5,205 nucleotides of DNA from Acidobacteriota bacterium (GCA_003222835.1 QHXE01000592.1:1-5205); one strand, 5' to 3'; counted from the first letter of the stretch, positions 1-5,205 are shown. The notes: generated by a model from the sequence alone, not told the origin. Program-made: numbers and translations.

Positions 1-230
1 ATGACCGGAAAGATTGGCTGTCTTACAAAGTTCAATCCCGCATTATTTAGTTCAATACAAATTGCCGCCTCGTAAGTTCCCTCTAAAAGACCCGGCCCAA
101 GTTGGCGATGCACTTCGATCGCACAACCGATGATTCGCTCAGTCAGGCCTTTAAGTGCTTCTGTATCCTTGCCTGCGGGTGCAGGCACGGTCGCGCTAGG
201 CTGCAGAATCGATCTCGTCATGTCAGGCAT
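1..230 (-). CDS. GxxExxY protein, N-terminal part (truncated by window edge)
   Basis: Reading the minus strand from an ATG at 230-228 gives 76 codons with no stop before the window edge. The segment LTERIIGCAIEVHRQLGPG (about residues 29-47) followed by LLEGTYEAA contains the signature G-x-x-E-x-x-Y as G47-L-L-E50-G-T-Y53, which names the GxxExxY family. These are small proteins of roughly 125 residues, assigned to the PD-(D/E)XK nuclease-like superfamily; their biological role is not established. The expected nuclease-core residues would lie in the missing C-terminal part. A second in-frame ATG at 221-219 is an alternative start; neither has a clear ribosome binding site. The gene runs opposite to the respiratory genes and is unrelated to them in function. 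Just upstream of its start lies an 8-bp repeat array. Family assignment is confident; function is not. Confidence 0.85.
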   Translation of the reverse strand, partial: MPDMTRSILQPSATVPAPAGKDTEALKGLTERIIGCAIEVHRQLGPGLLEGTYEAAICIELNNAGLNFVRQPIFPV

Positions 231-252
231 TCTCTATGAGTTGTCTTGTCTA

Positions 253-276
253 TCTCTGTGTCTCTGTGCCTCTGTG
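253..276. repeat. 8-bp tandem array, TCTCTGTG type, three units
   Basis: Units TCTCTGTG, TCTCTGTG and CCTCTGTG lie end to end. The unit resembles the CTCCGTGT octamers at 4751-4782, so it belongs to the same repeat family in a T-richer version. It lies between the GxxExxY gene and actC, i.e. in the 5' leader of the first and just upstream of the second. No heptamer array follows it here. The whole 231-295 gap shows no convincing sigma-70 promoter or terminator to my eye. Confidence 0.9.
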
Positions 277-295
277 GCTGATTTGTTCTTTACCT

Positions 296-1675
296 ATGGA
301 CGAACGCGACGATCGCAATTTATCAATCCACGCGACGCAGGCGGTTGTGGGGACTGAGCTGACGTTTGGTTCGGTCACCGACAAGATCAGCGCGATCGTC
401 TTGCAGCGCAAGACTCCGATCGGCTGGTTCATCGGCTTCGCCATTTCGTTCGCGCTGTTCCAGTTGCTCTTGCTGACAATCACGAATTTACTCTTCAATG
501 GCATCGGTCTTTGGGGCATCAATCAACCAGTCGGTTGGGGATTCGCGATCATCAACTTTGTCTGGTGGATTGGGATCGGCCATGCGGGAACTTTGATCTC
601 GGCAATCCTACTGCTGCTCAGACAGAAGTGGCGCACATCGATCAATCGCTTCGCCGAAGCAATGACTTTGTTCGCAGTTGCGCAAGCGGGAATTTTTCCA
701 GTAATGCACCTGGGCCGGCCGTGGCTGGCGTACTGGTTGTTTCCGTATCCCAACACGATGGGCATCTGGCCGCAGTTTCGCAGCCCTTTGATGTGGGACG
801 TATTTGCCGTCTCGACTTACGCGACTGTATCGGCAATGTTTTGGTTCGTCGGCTTGATCCCGGATTTTGCGACCCTGCGCGATCGCGCGAAGAGTAAGGT
901 GTTTGGGATTATCTACGGCATGCTGGCGATGGGCTGGCGCGGTTCGGCGCGGCACTGGCATCGGTACGAAATGGCTTATCTGCTGCTCGCGGGATTGGCA
1001 ACGCCGCTGGTGCTTTCGGTGCACACGATTGTCAGTTTCGATTTTTCGATCGCCATTATCCCGGGTTGGCACGCGACGATCTTTCCGCCTTACTTCGTGG
1101 CCGGAGCGATCTATGCGGGCTTTGCGATGGTTCTGTTACTGACGATTCCGCTGCGCAAAGTTTACGGCCTGGAAAGCTTCATCACCATGCGCCATATGCA
1201 CAACATGGCGAAAGTCATGCTGGCGACAGGTTTGATCGTCGCATACGGCTACGTGATAGAAGCATTCTTCGGCTGGTACAGCGGCAACGGTTACGAGCAC
1301 TTCATGATTTGGAACCGCATGCACGGGCCGTATGCGCCTTATTACTGGACTTTGATTCTCTGCAATGGATTCACGCCGCAGCTTCTGTGGATCAAGAAGG
1401 TGCGGGCGAATTTGTTGGCCCTGTGGTTGATCTCGCTGGTGGTGAGCGTCGGCATGTGGCTGGAGCGCTTCGTGATCGTGGTGACGAGTCTGCATCGAGA
1501 CTTTTTGCCGTCGTCGTGGGGCTTTTACAAGCCAACCCAATGGGATTGGTCGATGTTCATCGGCACGATTGGATTTTTCCTGGCGCTGGTGTTTTTGTTC
1601 ATCCGCTTTCTGCCGATGATTTCGATCTTCGAGATGCGGACGATTTTGCCGGAGGCCGAGGTGGAAGAGGGATAG
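296..1675 (+). CDS. actC: ACIII subunit ActC, NrfD-like quinol-binding membrane protein
   Basis: The 459-residue polytopic membrane protein belongs to the NrfD/PsrC family. In ACIII, ActC binds menaquinol/ubiquinol on the periplasmic side and passes electrons to the ActB iron-sulfur subunit. About ten hydrophobic segments are visible, the first at about residues 42-68 and the last at about 431-453. Family-like stretches include INFVWWIGIGHAGTLISA (about 86-103), VMHLGRPW (136-143), FRSPLMWD (161-168) and SVHTIVSFDF (241-250). H138, D168, H243 and D249 are polar residues of the kind proposed to form the quinol site and proton path in this family. I chose ATG 296; an in-frame ATG at 236 would add 20 residues encoded by the octamer array, which look artefactual. 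Neither start has a good Shine-Dalgarno sequence. The 22-bp gap to actD suggests one operon. The usual upstream partners actA and actB are not seen. Confidence 0.95.
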   Translation: MDERDDRNLSIHATQAVVGTELTFGSVTDKISAIVLQRKTPIGWFIGFAISFALFQLLLLTITNLLFNGIGLWGINQPVGWGFAIINFVWWIGIGHAGTLISAILLLLRQKWRTSINRFAEAMTLFAVAQAGIFPVMHLGRPWLAYWLFPYPNTMGIWPQFRSPLMWDVFAVSTYATVSAMFWFVGLIPDFATLRDRAKSKVFGIIYGMLAMGWRGSARHWHRYEMAYLLLAGLATPLVLSVHTIVSFDFSIAIIPGWHATIFPPYFVAGAIYAGFAMVLLLTIPLRKVYGLESFITMRHMHNMAKVMLATGLIVAYGYVIEAFFGWYSGNGYEHFMIWNRMHGPYAPYYWTLILCNGFTPQLLWIKKVRANLLALWLISLVVSVGMWLERFVIVVTSLHRDFLPSSWGFYKPTQWDWSMFIGTIGFFLALVFLFIRFLPMISIFEMRTILPEAEVEEG

Positions 1676-1697
1676 CTCCTTTGGTCGTATAAGTCCT

Positions 1698-2225
1698 ATG
1701 CGTCGGGCAACACCAAAACTATACGGCGTAATGGCCCAGTTCGATACTCCGAGCCGGCTAGTCGCGGCCGCGCACGAGACCTATGCCGCGGGTTACCGTC
1801 AGATCAACGGCTACTCGCCGTTCCCGATCGAAGAATTGACGGAGGCGATCGGCTTCAAGCGCACGACGCTGCCGCTAATCGTTTTAGCTGGCGGGATCAT
1901 CGGCGCATTGGGAGGTTATTTCATGCAGTACTGGATGGAAGTGATCGACTATCCCATCAATGTCGGTGGTAAGCCATTCAATAGTTGGCCGGCGTTCGTT
2001 CCGATTACGTTTGAATGCACGGTGCTGGTGGCATCGTTTGCGGCGGTACTCGGGATGCTGGCGCTCAACAAGCTGCCGCAACCGTATCATCCGGTATTCA
2101 ACGCGCCTAATTTTGCGCTGGCGACGCGTGACAGTTTCTTTCTGGTGATTGAATCAAAGGATCCGAAATTTGAACACGACGAAGCAATAAAGACACGGAG
2201 ACACGGAGATATGGAGACGCGGTGA
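1698..2225 (+). CDS. actD: ACIII subunit ActD, DUF3341 membrane protein
   Basis: The 175-residue protein matches the DUF3341/ActD pattern. It has an N-terminal soluble domain beginning LYGVMAQFDTP, with a GYRQINGYSPFPIEEL segment (about residues 32-47), and two transmembrane helices at about 57-77 and 98-122. Between them lies the family-typical loop with VGGKPFNSWPAFVPITFE (about 89-106). A final conserved-looking FFLVIESKDPKF follows (147-158). ActD is a structural membrane subunit of ACIII without cofactors. The last 11 residues, KTRRHGDMETR (165-175), are encoded by the octamer array at 2191-2222 and do not look like the family; the native tail, which I would expect to continue somewhat further, seems to have been replaced. 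The stop overlaps the actE GTG start by 4 bp. No obvious Shine-Dalgarno sequence precedes the ATG. Confidence 0.93.
   Translation: MRRATPKLYGVMAQFDTPSRLVAAAHETYAAGYRQINGYSPFPIEELTEAIGFKRTTLPLIVLAGGIIGALGGYFMQYWMEVIDYPINVGGKPFNSWPAFVPITFECTVLVASFAAVLGMLALNKLPQPYHPVFNAPNFALATRDSFFLVIESKDPKFEHDEAIKTRRHGDMETR
2191..2222. repeat. 8-bp tandem array, AGACACGG type, four units (cassette 1, left arm)
   Basis: Units are AGACACGG, AGACACGG, AGATATGG and AGACGCGG. The array encodes the last residues of ActD and ends in the TGA stop. Each unit contains GGAGA across the junction, a Shine-Dalgarno-like core, so the array may supply the ribosome binding site for actE (GGAGA at 2213-2217, 4 nt before the GTG; another at 2205-2209). 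Confidence 0.92.
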
Positions 2226-2947
2226 AGTCTTTCTCGCCGCGTCACCGCGTCACCGCGTCGCCGCGTCTTCTTCTTATCCTGCTGCTCACTGCTTACTGCT
2301 TACTGCTCACCTCTGCTTGCCGACGCGACATGCAAGATCAGCCAAAGACGATCGCTTATCGCGAGAGTTCGTTCTACAAAGACGGCACGGGCTCAAGGCC
2401 GTTGGTCGAGGGCACGGTGCCGCGTGGTTACTTGCGCGAGGATCGCGAATTCTATCTGGGGAAGAAGGCGACGGCGGCCACACAACCGGGCCCAACATTA
2501 ACGCAGCCGGCCGGCGCTCAGGCAACGGCGCCATCGATCAAGTTGCCTAATGCGCCGGTTTCAGCGACGAACCCCGCGGCGATGTATCCCGATGACGTGG
2601 ATACGTTCCCGTTTACGATCACCAAAGAAGCACTTGATCGCGGACAGGAGCGTTATCAGATTTTCTGTTCCGTTTGCCATGGCTTGACCGGTTATGGTGA
2701 CGGAATGGTGGCGCGCCGCGGATTCAACAAACCTGCCCCCGCGTCATATCACCAGGATCGTTTACGACAGGCGCCGGTGGGCCATTTCTTCGACGTGATG
2801 ACGAATGGTTGGGGCGCGATGCCTTCATATGCGTCGCAGATTCCGGTTGAAGATCGCTGGAAGATCATTGCTTATATCAGAGCGTTGCAGTTGAGCCAGA
2901 TGCCGACTGGCGGAAACCCGACCGTCAGGGAGGGTACACAAAAGTGA
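2222..2947 (+). CDS. actE: ACIII subunit ActE, monoheme cytochrome c lipoprotein
   Basis: The 241-residue protein starts at GTG 2222 and overlaps the actD stop by 4 bp. Residues 1-32 form a signal peptide (basic start, hydrophobic core about 16-29) ending in the lipobox T-S-A-C33. C33 would be lipidated, as known for ActE in characterised ACIII. Mature RRDMQDQPK and RPLVEGTVPRG (59-69) look like the conserved ActE start. A Pro/Ala/Thr-rich linker follows at about 84-119. The class I cytochrome c domain has haem motif C149-S-V-C152-H153, and M200 in GAMPSYASQIP is the likely sixth haem ligand. The final segment VEDRWKIIAYIRALQLSQ (209-226) is the usual C-terminal helix. ActE relays electrons from the ActA/ActB side to the downstream oxidase or cytochrome. 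Nearly the whole signal peptide is encoded by repeat DNA (octamers, then heptamers), unlike the rest of the gene. Confidence 0.95.
   Translation: MKSFSPRHRVTASPRLLLILLLTAYCLLLTSACRRDMQDQPKTIAYRESSFYKDGTGSRPLVEGTVPRGYLREDREFYLGKKATAATQPGPTLTQPAGAQATAPSIKLPNAPVSATNPAAMYPDDVDTFPFTITKEALDRGQERYQIFCSVCHGLTGYGDGMVARRGFNKPAPASYHQDRLRQAPVGHFFDVMTNGWGAMPSYASQIPVEDRWKIIAYIRALQLSQMPTGGNPTVREGTQK
2235..2266. repeat. 8-bp tandem array, CACCGCGT type, four units (cassette 1, inverted arm)
   Basis: Units are CGCCGCGT, CACCGCGT, CACCGCGT and CGCCGCGT. It is an imperfect inverted copy of the 2191-2222 array, 12 nt away. GACGCGGTGA at 2216-2225 has exact reverse complements at 2242-2251 and at 2250-2259, so the mRNA could fold into hairpins around the actE start codon in more than one register. 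It encodes the basic start of the ActE signal peptide. Confidence 0.9.
2282..2310. repeat. 7-bp tandem array, ACTGCTY type (cassette 1)
   Basis: A partial unit CTGCTC is followed by ACTGCTT, ACTGCTT, ACTGCTC and a partial AC. It encodes the hydrophobic core LLTAYCLLLT of the ActE signal peptide. A 19-nt stretch at 2292-2310 is identical to 4789-4807 in the Sco signal peptide. Confidence 0.93.
2928..2934 (+). promoter_or_regulatory. Ribosome binding site of actF
   Basis: GGGAGGG lies inside the actE 3' end, 9 nt before the GTG start of actF. It is the only strong Shine-Dalgarno sequence ahead of a gene in the window, and it supports the GTG at 2944 as the start, overlapping the actE stop as GTGA. 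Confidence 0.75.
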
Positions 2948-4131
2948 TTACGTCAGGCTACACACCTCCGGCCGCCCTTAATCGCGTACGCTCGAGCGCG
3001 CTGATTGCGGGCGTGGTGTTGACGCCTTTGCTAATCATCGGCGCGTTCGTAGATCGCGCGCAGTTCTTTCATGCCTATCTGGTGGCTTTCATTTTTTGGA
3101 TCGGCATCACTCTCGGCAGCCTGGCGCTCTTGATGTTGCAGCACTTGACTGGCGGCGCCTGGGGTGTGGTGATTCGCCGAGTGCTGGAAGCCTCGACGCG
3201 GACATTGCCGTTGATTCTGATTCTTTTCATCCCGATCGTGATAGGTCTGCGGCAGATTTATCCATGGACCAACGTCGAAGAGATGAGTAGAAGCGCCGCG
3301 CTTCAGCAAAAAGCCGCGCATTATTTGAACCCCTCGTTCTTCACCGCGCGGGCCGTCGGCTATTTTGCCATCTGGTCGGTGCTGGCGTTGTTGCTGAACT
3401 GGTTTTCGCTACAACAGGACCGCACCGCCGATCCGAAGCTGCGCAAGCGAATGCAGTTTCTAAGTGGTCCAGGTCTTGGAATCTTCGTTTTGACGACGAC
3501 GTTCGCGGCGATTGATTGGGTGATGTCGCTCGACCCGGCGTGGTCGTCGACTATCTTCGGTTTAATCTTCGTGGCTTCGTGGACGTTAAGCGCTCTGGGA
3601 TTCACGATCCTGGCGATGTCGTGGCTGTCACAGCGGGAACCGATGAATGAGGTTGTGCAACCTTCGCATTTTCACGATCTGGGAAATCTGACGCTGGCGC
3701 TGGTGATGTTGTGGACGTACTTTGCGTTCTCGCAATACTTGATAATCTGGTCGGGCAATCTGCCGGAAGAAACGGTCTGGTATGTGGCGCGCAAGCATGG
3801 CGGCTGGGGTGTGATTGCGTTATCAATCGCGATCTTGCAATTCGCTTTTCCGTTTCTGCTATTGCTGTCGCGTGCGACCAAGAAGAGCGCGCGGAAGTTG
3901 GCAATGCTCGCGGTATTGATTCTGGTAATGCGCGCGGTAGATGTGATGTGGTTGATCGAGCCAACTTACAATCCCGGTCGCTTTCATTTGAGTTGGATGG
4001 ACGTGGTTGCGCCGATTGCGATCGGCGGATTATGGCTGGCGACCTTCGCGTGGCAATTGCAGAAGCGTTCGCTGGTGCCGATTAACGATCCACAGCTTGA
4101 AGCGGCGCTGGAAGCGCACGCGGAACACTGA
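2944..4131 (+). CDS. actF: ACIII subunit ActF, second NrfD-like membrane protein
   Basis: The 395-residue polytopic protein resembles the ACIII quinol:cytochrome c oxidoreductase subunit ActF, a shortened NrfD-like relative of ActC. About ten hydrophobic segments can be counted, the first at about residues 18-36. Family-like stretches are LTGGAWGVVIRRVLEASTRTLPL (about 68-90), a loop with QIYPW followed by LNPSFFTARAVGYFAIW (about 128-144), IDWVMSLDPAW (about 190-200), and ALVMLWTYFAFSQYLIIWSGNLPEE, split across two helices at about 252-276. ActF has no redox cofactor; in solved complexes it sits beside ActC and has been proposed to take part in proton movement. The start is GTG 2944 with a good Shine-Dalgarno sequence and a 4-bp overlap with actE, which implies translational coupling. 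Length and ending look complete. A 33-bp gap separates it from the next gene. Confidence 0.94.
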   Translation: MITSGYTPPAALNRVRSSALIAGVVLTPLLIIGAFVDRAQFFHAYLVAFIFWIGITLGSLALLMLQHLTGGAWGVVIRRVLEASTRTLPLILILFIPIVIGLRQIYPWTNVEEMSRSAALQQKAAHYLNPSFFTARAVGYFAIWSVLALLLNWFSLQQDRTADPKLRKRMQFLSGPGLGIFVLTTTFAAIDWVMSLDPAWSSTIFGLIFVASWTLSALGFTILAMSWLSQREPMNEVVQPSHFHDLGNLTLALVMLWTYFAFSQYLIIWSGNLPEETVWYVARKHGGWGVIALSIAILQFAFPFLLLLSRATKKSARKLAMLAVLILVMRAVDVMWLIEPTYNPGRFHLSWMDVVAPIAIGGLWLATFAWQLQKRSLVPINDPQLEAALEAHAEH

Positions 4132-4164
4132 AGCGTTGTGTATTAAGAATCGCCTGCTACTAAG

Positions 4165-4680
4165 ATGAACGTTTCAAATAACAAAGGACACGGCACAGAG
4201 ACGCCCGACATCTCTTACATCCGCAACGTCGACACGGCACATGAAGTGAGTGACGTGAAGGTTGGCGGCATTGTGAAGTTCGTTATGGGACTCTTTGTGA
4301 TGACAGTTGCCGTTTTCTTTTTGGCGTGGGGAATGTTTCGAATGTTCGAGACGCGCTCGCCGGAACCGCCGCGCTCGCCGATGGCTTTGAGCGGCGAGGA
4401 GCGCCTGCCACCGGAGCCACGACTGCAAGGCGCGCCGGGATTTGCCGAGACCTTGGAAAAGAGCGCGACGCCGATGCAAGCGGAGGAACCTGAAGCGCCC
4501 GCAGCAACCAGATCCGGAAATCCAAAGAATCCGCTTTGGGAAATCAAAGCTTTACGCAAGCAATGGGACGACGTACTCGAGCATGGCCCAATCGATCAAA
4601 ACGGCAAGCGATACGGAATGCCGATCGAGAAAGCGAAGGAAGAAATCTTGAAGCAGGGATTGCCAGTACGGAAACAATGA
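4165..4680 (+). CDS. Small single-pass membrane protein of unknown function in the ACIII operon
   Basis: The 171-residue protein has a polar N-terminus (1-33), one transmembrane helix at about 34-60 (IVKFVMGLFVMTVAVFFLAW), then a presumably periplasmic region. That region holds EERLPPEPRLQ (78-88), a Pro/Ala/Glu-rich stretch to about 120, and a short C-terminal domain with IKALRKQWDDVLE (127-139), a GPIDQNGKRYGMPIEKAKEEIL segment and QGLPV. No catalytic or metal-binding motif is visible and it has no Cys. I recall the LPPEPRLQ plus 'IPIEKAxxxxxxxGLP' layout from small proteins next to ACIII and cytochrome oxidase genes, so an accessory or assembly role for either complex is an inference; it could be an ActG-like extra subunit. 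No clear Shine-Dalgarno sequence precedes ATG 4165. Base use resembles the other operon genes. Confidence 0.8.
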   Translation: MNVSNNKGHGTETPDISYIRNVDTAHEVSDVKVGGIVKFVMGLFVMTVAVFFLAWGMFRMFETRSPEPPRSPMALSGEERLPPEPRLQGAPGFAETLEKSATPMQAEEPEAPAATRSGNPKNPLWEIKALRKQWDDVLEHGPIDQNGKRYGMPIEKAKEEILKQGLPVRKQ

Positions 4681-4687
4681 CGAGATT

Positions 4688-5205
4688 ATGACGAGACACG
4701 GAGACAGGGAGACGCGGAGACGCGGCGACATCAAGCGTGGGATCGGAGTTCTCCGTATCTCCGTGTCTCCGCGTCTCCGCGTCCTTGTCTTACTGCTTAC
4801 TGCTCACTGCTCACTGCTGACTGCTCAAGCTCAGCCCGGCATGCCGCAGCCGAGTTCACCGCTCTATGGCGCGCGGCCTGAATCGGGTCCCGTGTCGACG
4901 GGCTTGCCGAAAGCCCTGAAGAACGTCGGCATCGATCAAAAACTGAACGAACAAGTTCCGCTCGACGCTGTTTTCAAAGACGAGCAAGCTCGGGAGGTGC
5001 GTTTGGGCCAGTTCTTCAAAGGGAAGCCGGTCGTGCTGTCGCTGGTCTATTACAGTTGCCCGATGCTCTGCACGCAGGTTTTGAATGGCGAGTTGGGGGC
5101 GTTCCGAAGCGTTTCATTCAACATCGGCGAGCAATTCGAAGTCGTCACTGTCAGTTTCGATGCGCGCGAAACGCCGCAGCTGGCATTGGCCAAGAAGCAA
5201 ACCTA
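4688..5205 (+). CDS. Sco1/SenC-family copper chaperone, N-terminal part (truncated by window edge)
   Basis: The reading frame is open from ATG 4688 to the window end (172 codons plus 2 bases). The thioredoxin-like Sco domain shows the copper-binding C-x-x-x-C as YYSCPMLCT, with C124 and C128, preceded by KGKPVVLSLVY and followed by FEVVTVSFDARETP. The third copper ligand, a His, would lie downstream. Sco proteins deliver copper to, or reduce, the CuA site of cytochrome oxidase subunit II, so this gene links the ACIII cluster to an expected oxidase operon. Residues 1-48 are almost wholly encoded by repeat cassette 2: the octamers give an MTRHGDRETRRRGD start and the heptamers give the hydrophobic core LLLTAHCSLLT. 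Cleavage is likely after A-Q-A48. An in-frame GTG at 4763 (codon 26) would give a more ordinary signal peptide length and is a real alternative start; neither has a good ribosome binding site. Confidence 0.9.
   Translation, partial: MTRHGDRETRRRGDIKRGIGVLRISVSPRLRVLVLLLTAHCSLLTAQAQPGMPQPSSPLYGARPESGPVSTGLPKALKNVGIDQKLNEQVPLDAVFKDEQAREVRLGQFFKGKPVVLSLVYYSCPMLCTQVLNGELGAFRSVSFNIGEQFEVVTVSFDARETPQLALAKKQT
4694..4725. repeat. 8-bp tandem array, AGACACGG type, four units (cassette 2, left arm)
   Basis: Units are AGACACGG, AGACAGGG, AGACGCGG and AGACGCGG, the same size and unit as the array at 2191-2222. It starts 14 nt after the stop of the preceding gene and lies within the first codons of the Sco frame. 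Confidence 0.92.
4711..4783. repeat. Inverted repeat, 15-bp perfect arms
   Basis: GACGCGGAGACGCGG at 4711-4725 is the exact reverse complement of 4769-4783, with a 43-nt loop. A competing pairing joins GAGACACGGAGA (4693-4704) to 4758-4769. A GC-rich RNA hairpin is possible here. There is no U-tract after it, and it lies in the Sco frame, so I do not call it a terminator. Confidence 0.8.
4751..4782. repeat. 8-bp tandem array, CTCCGTGT type, four units (cassette 2, inverted arm)
   Basis: Units are CTCCGTAT, CTCCGTGT, CTCCGCGT and CTCCGCGT, the inverted counterpart of the 4694-4725 array, 25 nt away. It encodes the basic region before the Sco signal peptide core (about residues 22-32) and contains the in-frame GTG at 4763. 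Confidence 0.92.
4792..4826. repeat. 7-bp tandem array, ACTGCTY type, five units (cassette 2)
   Basis: Units are ACTGCTT, ACTGCTC, ACTGCTC, ACTGCTG and ACTGCTC. It encodes most of the hydrophobic core of the Sco signal peptide. It begins 9 nt after the inverted octamer array, the same order as in cassette 1 (15 nt there). Confidence 0.93.

Noticed and set aside
241..295. Sigma-70 promoter for actC
   Set aside because: TTGTCT at 241-246 resembles a -35 box, but no plausible -10 box lies 16-18 nt downstream; the stretch is mostly repeat.
130..357. Plus-strand 75-residue ORF
   Set aside because: It is antisense to the recognisable GxxExxY gene, runs through the octamer array into actC and shows no family pattern.
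608..1072. 154-residue minus-strand ORF
   Set aside because: Antisense to actC; composition (His/Arg/Gln-rich) is typical of a shadow frame in GC-rich DNA.
1066..1692. 208-residue plus-strand ORF
   Set aside because: A +1-frame shadow lying inside actC, whose own frame shows clear NrfD-like features throughout.
2191..2310. CRISPR array
   Set aside because: Units are 7-8 bp and directly adjacent, with no spacers of even length and no cas genes.
3602..3964. 120-residue minus-strand ORF
   Set aside because: Antisense to actF, Ser/Arg/Pro-rich with no recognisable motif.
4552..4734. 60-residue minus-strand ORF starting in the octamer array
   Set aside because: Its N-terminus is the reverse translation of the repeat (RLRVSLSP) and the rest is antisense to the small membrane protein gene.
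4711..4783. Rho-independent terminator between the small membrane protein gene and sco
   Set aside because: The arms pair well, but the loop is long (43 nt), no U-tract follows, and the DNA is in the open Sco frame.

Overview
The window carries most of an Alternative Complex III (ACIII) gene cluster on the + strand. ACIII is the quinol:cytochrome c / acceptor oxidoreductase that replaces the bc1 complex in many bacteria. The organism is probably an Acidobacteriota bacterium, perhaps Blastocatellia-like. That rests on family-level protein resemblance, gene order, moderately high GC and the style of short tandem repeats; no phylogenetic marker is present, so it is an inference.

Layout: (1) 1-230, minus strand: the N-terminal part of a GxxExxY-family protein, cut by the window edge. 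(2) 231-295: a short divergent gap holding an 8-bp tandem array. (3) 296-1675 actC, a polytopic NrfD-like quinol-binding subunit. (4) 1698-2225 actD, a DUF3341 two-helix membrane subunit. (5) 2222-2947 actE, a monoheme cytochrome c lipoprotein. (6) 2944-4131 actF, the second NrfD-like polytopic subunit. (7) 4165-4680, a small single-pass membrane protein of unknown role. (8) 4688 to the window end: the N-terminal part of a Sco1/SenC copper chaperone. actD/actE and actE/actF overlap by 4 bp (GTGA), so they are probably translationally coupled. actA and actB, which normally precede actC, are not in the window; the GxxExxY gene and its repeat occupy that side.

The genes fit one job. ActC and ActF bind or handle quinol in the membrane, ActE carries haem c on the periplasmic face, ActD and perhaps the small protein stabilise the complex, and the Sco protein would help build the CuA site of a cytochrome oxidase, whose genes may lie just downstream.

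The most unusual signal is a repeat cassette present twice in the same order: four AGACACGG-type octamers, a spacer, four inverted octamers, then an ACTGCTY heptamer array. In both copies the cassette encodes the signal peptide of an exported protein (ActE and Sco), and in the first copy it also encodes the last residues of ActD. Because 7 and 8 are not multiples of 3, each array encodes the same peptide in all three forward frames: a hydrophobic T-A-Y-C-L-L-L heptad and an R-H-G-D-T-E-T-R octad. The sense orientation is stop-free, whereas the antisense heptamer array contains stops in every frame. Such repeats can therefore be turned into protein termini, and here appear to have been.
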